The notes under the pieces: generated by a model | What the model saw: only the letters and a program-made list of their open reading frames with translations | Told to the model about the DNA's origin: nothing | The model's database searches: none | In this document: positions 56,226 to 64,000 of the stretch, piece by piece | How the letters are laid out: each line of letters opens with the position of its first letter | How positions within the stretch are numbered: position 1 is the stretch's first letter | Made by a program: the position numbers and the translations under genes | DNA from: Macquaria australasica | Taxonomy: Eukaryota; Chordata; Actinopteri; Centrarchiformes; Percichthyidae | DNA: 64,000 nucleotides | NCBI GenBank assembly: GCA_005408345.1 | Contig: SEMN01000343.1 | Coordinates: forward strand, 1 to 64,000 | Direction of reading: 5' to 3'

Positions 56226-57688
56226 TTATCCAACAGCTGAAAGTAGAATTTTGGACTTGAAAAAGTGAAAAATCCTTCACTTTTACTCCTACTCACAAAC
56301 TTCCCATTTCAAATTTCCCATGACTTAAAAATGCTCTTAATTTAAGAGAGCTCCTGAGGTCTCAGCATGGATTCAAAGTAGATCCTAGATGATTGCAGTA
56401 CAGAGACAGAGTAGATCATACACCTTCTGAAACATGTTTTGGAGTGATTATACAAAATTTCATTGGTTATGACGAATATTAAGTTAGCTGAAGCAAAATA
56501 TGTGATTCAGAATTGCGTTTTCTTTCTTCTTTTTGTGTATTTATAAGGGGTGGAAACACCAAGATTATAGCTGACACTGATTTTGTTGGAAATCACTTTC
56601 AATGCATTTTTATTGTTTGCATGTGTCAATGGTACTAAATTTTCTTTATTAGATTATTTATCTGATGAACCAGAATTTCTCTCTGGACCAGTATGGTTTT
56701 CATTTAGTTTTCAGTTCAGCTGATTTCATGTTATATCATCCCTATATACCACATATATTTGAAATGGGAAAGGGCCAAACACAAACTGTTGCCACAAAGT
56801 TGAAAGTGTGTGTATATTTGTCCATATGGTGTATCTATATATCTTTATCTATCTTTCTTTCCTTTTTGCTGTAAAGAGGAAGTAATCTGAACCAAACAGA
56901 AGCAGTGAACCTGCTGACCTCTTTCCAGTGAGCAAATGAAAATACAAACCAGTTCAGAGGATGACAATTTTTTTTAGTCACATGGTGGACCAGTTACCAC
57001 ATGAATTAGAGATAATGTGATGTGATGACTTTGGAAAAAAGGAAACACCAGACTTATGCAACAGTGGCTGGATAATTAGGCAATGCAGGATTCCTGTTGA
57101 ACTGTCTACCTGTCTGGGCGAGGCCGCTGGAGGCTCACGGAGGGAGGGAGAGAGGGTAATGGAAGGGGTGTAGAGGTCTGGAGTTTTGAAGAGGTGGATG
57201 AAACAGGTAGAAAGAAACTCTATGTGAAACCTGTGGTTTCCTGTCTCCTTTTCTAAAGGAAGCCACTGAGCTGTTGTGTACGCACAATGTTTGTTCCGGC
57301 TTATTGCAACACAAAAGCATTTTCCACAATTGTGGAGGAGGGGTAAATCACATAACAGTTTATTGTTTTTAACTGCTAATATTTTTGGACTGAAGCTGTA
57401 AATAGATACAGTATCGTGTATGAATATTCAATTGACTATTTTTATTTGGCCATGTCCAAACAGAAAACTTTGGAGTTAAAGTAGAAAATCCTCTGGAAAA
57501 TTAAGACTGTCATGGGACATTACCTCCCTTAAAACCCAGGATTATTCCAATGCTACTACTATTATGAGTAAAACCACTGCTGCTTCCAATACTACAGCTG
57601 CTACTCCTTGAACATGACCTTATATTTGTATTTGTGTGAAGTGTGTCAAGTTTTTGTTGCCAAATATGCAAGTGTCACTGTGCACATC
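56226..57688. other. Intergenic, nothing recognised
   Basis: AT-rich non-coding DNA; open frames show no known domain. Confidence 0.5.
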
Positions 57689-58176
57689 TTAAAGCCGCAC
57701 TAATCAATATTTATTACAGTAACAATGGGTCAATGTGCAATGTGAAAGGTATCAGTGACAAACTCACAGAGAATTATTATCATCTATCTCAACAGTCCTC
57801 CTCACCTTTACAGGGATTTTAACATCTGTTTAAGAACATAGTTGTGTTCCCACAGATTCTGCTCTCATAACCTAATTTTAAGTATCAGGCAGCTATTTAT
57901 TTGAAAAATCCAAATAATCTAAAGCATTTTCAGTTTTGTTGAGAGGGTTTGACAAATTGTGGTTATGACCCTTCTAGATAGTGAGCATAATGGGCAGGTG
58001 CAAGAGATATTTTTCTCAGGAGGTGAAATAGGTGGAATATTGGACTTAGATTTATCAGGTGGTTGTAAATGAGCAACTGTTTGCTATCATAACAGTTGGC
58101 ATAACAGTTTTATAAGGTGATAATACATTATGCTGCCCCCAAGTAGCCAAAAGAAAATTAATGAATGCAGCTTTAA
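57689..58176. mobile_element. MITE with TTAA ends, piggyBac-like (copy 2)
   Basis: Bounded by TTAA at 57689-57692 and 58173-58176, the piggyBac target site. Inside, AGCCGCA (left) and TGCAGCT (right) form short inverted repeats. Blocks such as gtgacaaactcacagagaat and ggaatattggactta are shared with 5612-6040. Non-coding. The superfamily is inferred from the TTAA alone. Confidence 0.5.
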
Positions 58177-58246
58177 CTCTAATGTAAAGCACTATGAATT
58201 ACCTTGTATATGAAAAGTGCTATAGAAATAAAGTTGCCTTGCCTTG
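58160..58246 (+). repeat. SINE/LINE 3' tail with TTGCC repeats
   Basis: 'aaaagtgctatagaaataaa' followed by gttgccttgccttgcc resembles the 3' end shared by several fish SINEs and LINEs. It overlaps the right edge of the MITE, so boundaries are uncertain. Confidence 0.4.
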
Positions 58247-58369
58247 CCAAACTAATACTAGAGGTACTGTTGCAATACTATTACTGCTCCTAAGGCTACC
58301 AGTACTACATTCTACTACTATTAAAACCACTGGTGACAAATGAAAGGAAAAACCAGCAAGTGTGTTACT

Positions 58370-58680
58370 AAAGTTTTGTTTCACCATGAGCCTCCAGAAC
58401 ACCTGCAGTGCTCCTTGTCATAGATTCCTCAATTGTGTGAAACTCTACTGGGGGGGCAAACAGCATTCTTTCAAAAAAATATTCCCTCATTTGATATTTT
58501 GATGATGTTGGTGGAGAGCGCTGTCTAACATATGGCTCCAGAATGTCCCGCAGGTGTCTTCCCCACTTGAGGTGTTCAGTTGGGTTGAGATCTAGTGACT
58601 GTGATGACCATAGCATATGATTCACATCAACCACTGACGGAACCCTTGTGCCCTGTATGGAAAAATCTGTATTCATTATG
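58370..58680 (-). mobile_element. Tc1/mariner transposase C-terminal remnant, different family
   Basis: Minus-strand frame 58676-58368 reads VDVNHMLWSSQSLDLNPTEH, then VRQRSPPTSSKYQMREYFFE and FHTIEESMTRSTAGVLEAHG. The SLDLNPTEH segment carries the equivalent of the terminal catalytic region. The sequence differs from the two other Tc1 remnants. Confidence 0.8.
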
Positions 58681-59024
58681 TTTATTCAGGTTGCTTAATA
58701 TGTCACCCATCTGTACTACTAGCTTCTTCCTGTTACTACTAATACTAGTACCACACCTTCTACTAGACATACTGTATCTGTATATTATGATGTATAATTA
58801 ATAATAATTGTATAATTAATAATAATTGTTGGAACATGCGGTGATGTAATAAAAATCCTGTAGTATTCAACGGACAGTGGTGTATAACTCCTCCTCGCTT
58901 TCGAATATATTTGCTTGCAGCACCACCATGTGGTAACACTGGCTGCTAACAGATCTATCACTTACTGTAATGGCACTCCAAAACATGGCACTTAAAAACA
59001 AAATAGTATGATGGTTTACTTACA

Positions 59025-59225
59025 CTGAGGGACCAAAACAGAAACACCTGTATGTTGTAACGCAATGCAACACAGCAGCCCTGTAATAACACTATCAAAA
59101 CGTTTGGTTAAAACTACAATTTGTTTTTGTATTAACTCAGTTCTTATAGTATGCTTTTAGGCTGTACTCTGTGATGTTGTTTTGGACCACATTATACTGA
59201 AAGGTGTTTCTAATTTTTGTCCAGC
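59025..59225. mobile_element. MITE with about 25-bp inverted repeats (Tc1-like)
   Basis: The left end (tgagggaccaaaacagaaac, then acct) and right end (aggtgtttctaatttttgtc, then cagctca) are near-perfect inverted repeats around about 150 bases of non-coding interior. Confidence 0.7.
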
Positions 59226-59578
59226 TCATTTATATATAAAAGATCAAAATATTAGAAACACTTTTAATATGTAATTAAAATCAAATAACCACAAACTTCA
59301 GCCTCAGAAATGAACATATGAATCCACAGAACTCAGGGTCAACAACACCTAAAAACTAGTTTCGCAAAGGTAGCAGTCATTACAAGATCGTTGTACTGTA
59401 TTGTACTGGGGTTTCAACTTTTCTGGTTTCAACTTTTATTTGGATGATTAGCTAAGAATTTGCTAGTGTTGCCACGCTATTTACTAAATCTTCTATCACT
59501 CACATTACTTTACAGAAAACTGTCATTTAAAGATGTAGAAGTTCAAAAATGTTAAGTGCACCTTTAGGACATTAGTTG

Positions 59579-59885
59579 GTACTTCCTAGCTAATATTATT
59601 TAGAAAGGTGGTGTATGCTGTTTTTTAAACACATTATATCAATTTCATATTAAATGTGTTTATATTTATTTACAGTACATTAAACACCACCTGTCTGGCC
59701 AGGAGAGCTGATAGACGATAAAGGTGTTAATGGAGAAAGATAAATTTGGATCTTTAGATGCATTTAATGTAAATAAATAGAAATACATTTTGTAATAAAT
59801 TCATATAATGTGTTTATTGTGTTAATACCAAAAAGCAGCATGTACCACCTTTCTAAATAGGCTAATAATATTTCCTAGGTAGTAC
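59579..59885. mobile_element. Palindromic MITE with long imperfect inverted repeats
   Basis: The left arm (gtacttcctagctaatatta, then tttagaaaggtggt) and right arm (accacctttctaaatag, then taataatatttcctaggtag and tac) pair over about 40 bases with one small insertion. Pairing continues inward (tatgctgttttt against aaaaagcagcatg) and outward to about 59545 and 59910 (ttaagtgcacctttaggaca against tgtcataaatgtgcacttaa). A transcript would fold into a long hairpin. Confidence 0.7.
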
Positions 59886-59999
59886 AAGATAATGTCATAA
59901 ATGTGCACTTAATACTTTTGGGACAGACGTTTCAGTATGTAACTTCATTCAGCAAAACACCCCTGCACATGCGCATACATACCTTTACACGGGGCCTTG

Positions 60000-60700
60000 A
60001 TTGAATCTGTCACTTCCGGGTTAACATATACCTTCCCGGTGACAATCTCTTTATTAGTGATGGGACAACCGGTTCATTTTAGTGACTTAGTTCTTTAAGT
60101 CTCGTTCAGTAAAATGAACTAATGTTAAAAAGAACCTACGTTAATTAATTGGGCTGTTCATATCAGCTCGCGTTCTGCAGCGATCACTGCAAACTAGAAC
60201 AGCCTCTGATATAAATGATGTATTATATATGATATAAATGATCTGATTCTGATAAATGATAGAATATGCACCCTGCTTGCCAACCCTTTTGGTTTTCCTG
60301 CCCCTCTGTTTTTTAAGTTAGTACTTATTCCACATATTTGTCAGTTGTGCCCAAACAGAGCGAGAGACGAGCAGACACACACACAAGCAGCGAGAGAGAG
60401 AGAGAGAGAGAAGCACCAGCAGTTGTATGATCCGCAGCACATAACAGCAGCAAAAAGATCAGCCGTAGAAAAGAGCAGAGGAGCAGGATCGCTTGTTGAC
60501 CGGCGCAGAGAAATGCGCTTCTGGTGTGAACAGCCAGGCTACTGCTCGAGCTACAATTGGCATACCGTGGCGCTGTGCGGCGCGTCCGCCTCCTATGTGA
60601 ACCCAGCATTAGTCAATTTTACCGTAAAACTAAAACAAAATGTTCCCTAACAATCGTGAAATCGTAAAATGATATTAAGGAGTAAAAGTTGGTTATCGAT
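60000..60700. other. Unassigned, probably transposon-derived DNA upstream of atat1
   Basis: 'gtgatgggacaaccggttca' and 'gttctttaagtctcgttcag' (60057-60110) resemble hAT-type terminal sequence, and 60380-60600 is GC-richer with a (GA)n run. No gene was recognised. Confidence 0.3.
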
Positions 60701-60779
60701 GTAATTATTTTCCAACGGGCGTTCACACTTTTGTCTTACATTTTCAGGAGACAGTGTGGTCTTTTACACACATTACGGT

Positions 60780-61107
60780 TTATGTTGCCGGGGAGTGACT
60801 CCCAGCCATAGAGCCACAATGGAGCTGCAGTGACAAAGTCAATATAGCAGGTGACTGGTCTTGCAATTCTCACAAGGCATTATTTAGTGTCACTCAAATT
60901 CTGTCAATGTAATGGTTAAGTGCTGTTGTCTTCGCACTGCTGGCAGCTAACTAACTGCTGTTTTTGCGCTAACGAATCAGCTTGGTAAGTGAGATAGCCA
61001 ACAGTCCCGTTAGCTAGCTAGCTAGCTAAGAACCTGCTTGAGCTCTTCTGCTGGGATTGTCTCTGCTAGATATTATAACTGTCTAGCTAATCTGTCTCAG
61101 AGGTATT
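60780..61107 (+). promoter_or_regulatory. atat1: Inferred atat1 promoter and 5'UTR region
   Basis: The sequence immediately upstream of the atat1 ATG. A consensus donor (gtaagt, 60984-60989) could end an upstream non-coding exon; otherwise the 5'UTR is continuous. A (TAGC)n run lies at 61013-61028. No TATA box is apparent. Confidence 0.35.
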
Positions 61108-61199
61108 ATGGAGTTTCCTTTTGATATTAACCAGTTATTCTCCGAGAGGGTCTCCATCTTGGACCAGACCCTTATTGCAGGTCGTAAATCAGCAGGAAG
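61108..61199 (+). CDS. atat1: atat1 exon 1
   Basis: ATG then 30 codons plus two bases (MEFPFDINQLFSERVSILDQ, then TLIAGRKSAG); donor GTAAGT at 61200. Confidence 0.94.
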
Positions 61200-63939
61200 G
61201 TAAGTTAGAAGATCTGATTTTCCTTTTCTCTTTGTTGTTAGTTAGCGTGTTACATTGTACCTACCAACATACGGTGCCTTCTTTAGATCTCCACCGAACT
61301 CCATTCAAACAAATGTCAATTTAAGCAGGCATGCTTATCAGCAAGTTAAAGTTAAATGCTGCCCAAATGTTGTTTTGATGAAAGCTGTGCTTTGTGTGTT
61401 CACTATTTTTGTCTTTTGCATTGTCTGTAAAAACATAATAGGACAATACTGAGAAAATGACTTCAGGGTGTGTCATCAGTTAAAAAGAGGGTTAACACAG
61501 ACACATTCACGATGATGGGCTATCTAGAGTCCTGCATGAAGTTGTACTGTGAGAAAGAGGTGGAGCATCCAGAGGAAACCATTGTAAACATGGAACCTCT
61601 TTGCTGTTTGGCAATAGTGCCTAATTTAGACACTGCGTATCTAATCATATTCTACTTTATTGTGTTCAACTTTGTAGGCCAGATCTTCAAGCCCACATAG
61701 CCACAGTTATTGATGAACTTGGGAGAGCCTCAGCAAAGGTGAGTCTCTTTAGGTGTGGGAGTAAGTTTATGATTTTCTGTTTTTTAGTTGTTTAGTTGTT
61801 TGTGTAACTAGCATGTATGTTGAAGTTGGGGCGGCTTCAGGAGGTATAGTTGGTCGCCCATTAAACCCAGGGTGGGCGGTTCGATGGCCATGTGTTGAAG
61901 TGTCCTTGAGCAAGACACCGAACCCCGAGAGGCAAAATTGTAAAGCGCTTTGTCTGTTAAAGTAGAAAAACGCTGTATAAATGCAGTCCACTAACCACAT
62001 ATGTATATATGTACAGTATATGTATGTATGTGTGTGTGTGTGTGTGTGTGTGTATAATTTTCTGAAGCTGCATTTCAGTCAGGCAAGAACTTTACCACAC
62101 TCTCATATAGGTTAACATGTAGGAAAAAAATTGTATTGAAAGGGGAGGTCAGAAAGTGATTGCTTTCTGACGGAATGCCCCAGTTCCAAAAAGTCCAACA
62201 AATAAATGTAAAAGATGTGGTGTGTCAGATTTAGTAGTCTGTAGCTGTTATTTCAATGTATAAGATACATGTTTAATTAGCATTTAAGTAAGTATGGGAT
62301 CAGACTCAGTGTTGGCAGAACAAACTCCCATCTGCTGATGAAGACCATGTGATATGGTTGAAAGCTTCGGAAAAAGCCAGTAAGTGGAGTGGTGTGGTAT
62401 TCCAAGCTTAAGAATGAAGTTTGATGCTTATCTTGGACGTTGATATTTTGCAAAGTAAGGTATTGTAAAAAAGTACCAAAACATATCAGCGCTAGTATTA
62501 AAACGTGAATGATAGCCAGCCCTTTGTGATAGTCCTTTTTCTGCACATGTTTAACACATGCTTGCTCTCCACAGGCCCAACAGCTCACAGCACCTATAAC
62601 AAGTGCTTCCAAGCTGCAGTCCCAGAGGCATCAGCTCTACCTGCTGAAGGACGGAGAGAGTAACGGGTACATCTCACATCCTTCCCTCAGCTTTCACTTA
62701 TCACACACACATACACATTTTCCACTGTTTGTCTCTGGACTGACTGAGTGGGTACTCTTCAGCTGGACCTGCTCAGCTCACCAGCACTGAGTCATTCTGT
62801 CATCACAATGCATGTACTGTAGTGTTGAGACATATGAGACGCTGTGTTTAATGCTCATGGCAGCAGCTCGCCTCAAATCACCCAAATGGAAAACTAGGTT
62901 GATACTTGTGTTGTGAAAAGTTATTCAGAGCACAGAGCCTTACTCAGTGCACTTCACTCTACACCCCCCTCCATCCCAACCAAACCTGCTTCCCCTCCTT
63001 TCCCCTACATACAGTGGACGTGGTGTGGTCGTGGGATTTCTCAAGGTCGGCTACAAGAAGTTATTTCTGCTTGTAAGTCACCAATTTCCTTTCATTTCAG
63101 TCTTCTCAGGCCAACTATAATTCCACATGCTTCACTGATTTTATGTCTATTTGAACTTCCTTTATCAGCTGTACAGGTATGCTTGTTGTATTTCCTCCAC
63201 AGGACCGACAGGGTGTGCACATAGAGGCAGAGCCACTGTGTGTTTTGGATTTCTACATAGCAGAGAACTTGCAGCGACATGGCTACGGGCTGGAGCTGTT
63301 TGATTTCATGCTGCAGGTGAAGCATTCTTCTCTCTGGGGCAAATGACTAAAAACCAAAGTAGTGGAGGGTGTTATTACAGTCACCTTTCCAGGCTCCTGA
63401 GTTCAAAACATGAGTAGTCTGTGTACTTGATTGCTTGCCAAGACAAATCTTGTGATGAAACACAGATATGAAGAATGTTGTTGTGATTGCACAGACCCTT
63501 TGCCTGATAGAGTTGCAAAGGGAACTGGTTCCAGATGTATTTTCTCTACTGTAAACACGTGAAAGTTTTCTTTTAATGATATCCTCAATTATAGCCCGAC
63601 CAATACTGGATTTTTGAGTCCAATACCAATATTGATATTTGAGAGAAAACCACGGGACTTTAGGTACCCCGGATGCCTGAAATAATGTCCTATACATCAC
63701 AACTTTATTAAGAGAAAAGGAAAAACTGGAATAATGTAATACCAGTAATCTGCTAATTGCAGTTCAGAGGATGCTGACAGTTCAGTTGCTATGTGCTGTT
63801 TATCAGTGACTGCATGTTTTCTCTTTTTCTATTGTAGCACAAGAATGTAGAGCCAGTTCTGATGGCTTACGACAGGCCCTCGCCCAAATTCCTTTCTTTC
63901 CTGGCAAAACATTACTGCCTGACACAAAGTGTTCCTCAG
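61108..63939 (+). CDS. atat1: Alpha-tubulin N-acetyltransferase 1, first six coding exons (3' end missing)
   Basis: Acetylates Lys40 of alpha-tubulin inside microtubules, in cilia and axons, using acetyl-CoA. Exons 61108-61199, 61678-61738, 62575-62666, 63015-63072, 63203-63316 and 63838-63939 join in frame to 173 residues; the gene continues past the window. It starts MEFPFDINQLFSERV, matching the family N-terminus, so the ATG at 61108 is well supported. The catalytic GNAT-like core follows: GFLKVGYKKLFLL, EPLCVLDFYIAENLQRHGYG (acetyl-CoA-binding QRxGxG) and AYDRPSPKF. The two residues equivalent to human Cys120 and Asp157 are present (Cys codon 63239-63241; Asp codon 63871-63873), so the enzyme should be active. 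All junctions are GT-AG. The disordered C-terminal region lies beyond the window. Confidence 0.96.
61678..61738 (+). CDS. atat1: atat1 exon 2
   Basis: The acceptor is tttgtag; the donor is GTGAGT at 61739. Completes Arg and adds PDLQAHIATVIDELGRASAK; the VIDELGRASAKAQ context spans into exon 3 and is a strong family match. Confidence 0.95.
61826..61998 (+). mobile_element. tRNA-derived SINE in atat1 intron 2
   Basis: Head with an A-box-like 'gcttcaggaggtatagttgg' and a B box (ggcggttcgatggcc, about 61873). Body 'gaagtgtccttgagcaagac' plus accgaacccc, and 3' end 'aaacgctgtataaatgcagt' plus ccact. The 32165-32345 fragment is its reverse-oriented relative. Confidence 0.7.
62020..62056. repeat. 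(TG)n microsatellite
   Basis: tgtatgtatg followed by about 12 TG units, just downstream of the SINE. Confidence 0.9.
62575..62666 (+). CDS. atat1: atat1 exon 3
   Basis: The acceptor is tctccacag; the donor is GTACAT at 62667. Encodes AQQLTAPITSASKLQSQRHQ, then LYLLKDGESN plus two bases of Gly. Confidence 0.95.
63015..63072 (+). CDS. atat1: atat1 exon 4
   Basis: The acceptor is ctacatacag; the donor is GTAAGT at 63073. Encodes GRGVVVGFLKVGYKKLFLL, the central beta strands of the acetyltransferase fold. Confidence 0.95.
63203..63316 (+). CDS. atat1: atat1 exon 5, acetyl-CoA binding
   Basis: 38 codons: DRQGVHIEAEPLCVLDFYIA, then ENLQRHGYGLELFDFMLQ. Carries the catalytic-site cysteine and the QRHGYG pyrophosphate-binding loop. 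Donor GTGAAG at 63317. Confidence 0.96.
63838..63939 (+). CDS. atat1: atat1 exon 6, last in the window
   Basis: The acceptor is ctattgtag; the donor is GTACAG at 63940. 34 codons: HKNVEPVLMAYDRPSPKFLS, then FLAKHYCLTQSVPQ. Includes the catalytic-site Asp in YDRPS. Confidence 0.95.
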
Positions 63940-64000
63940 GTACAGTCTGTACTTTACTATCACACCATCAGTGTATGTGAACTGTTATGACTTCAAGTTC

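Overview
The window is teleost fish nuclear DNA. The genes are split into short exons with GT-AG introns. The intervening DNA is full of fish-type repeats: L2 and Rex1-like LINEs, Tc1, hAT and Harbinger remnants, tRNA-derived SINEs, MITEs and CA/GA microsatellites. There are no prokaryotic operons. Most long open frames are retrotransposon fragments or chance frames.

Three cellular genes are supported. (1) gabbr1, the GABA-B receptor subunit 1, lies on the + strand. Nine 3' coding exons (5431-31551) give all seven transmembrane segments and the complete C-terminal tail, and every exon junction keeps frame; the extracellular exons lie upstream of the window. (2) tnf (TNF-alpha) lies on the - strand. 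Four exons (49019 down to 47262) give a complete 244-residue type II ligand, with a promoter NF-kB site and an AU-rich 3'UTR. (3) atat1 (alpha-tubulin N-acetyltransferase) lies on the + strand, with its first six coding exons (61108-63939); the gene runs off the right end. gabbr1 and tnf are convergent, about 15 kb apart; tnf and atat1 are divergent, about 12 kb apart. All three human orthologues lie in the extended MHC on 6p21-22, so the window is a fish MHC-paralogous segment. The genes do not form a pathway: one is a synaptic receptor, one a cytokine and one a microtubule-modifying enzyme. What they share is conserved linkage.

Layout. 1-5430: a 5'-truncated L2 LINE and unremarkable, probably intronic DNA. 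5431-31551: gabbr1 exons. The first intron holds a Rex1-like element nested inside a second L2 copy, and the third holds a solo LTR with a 5-bp target duplication. The 7.8-kb intron (19612-27367) holds a third L2 fragment, a degenerate ACTTG minisatellite and a repeat-poor block. 31552-46560: gabbr1 3' flank, then hAT, Harbinger, LINE and LTR-element debris. 46560-49170: tnf with its UTRs and proximal promoter. 49170-61107: a gene desert with a LINE endonuclease remnant, Tc1 remnants and MITEs. 61108-64000: atat1.

I found no sign of a previously undescribed biological system. The most useful leads are a tandem NAGNAG acceptor in gabbr1, the nested LINE pair, the tnf control elements, and an unassigned exon-like segment near 40.95 kb. 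No database search was possible. Family names rest on recognised motifs.
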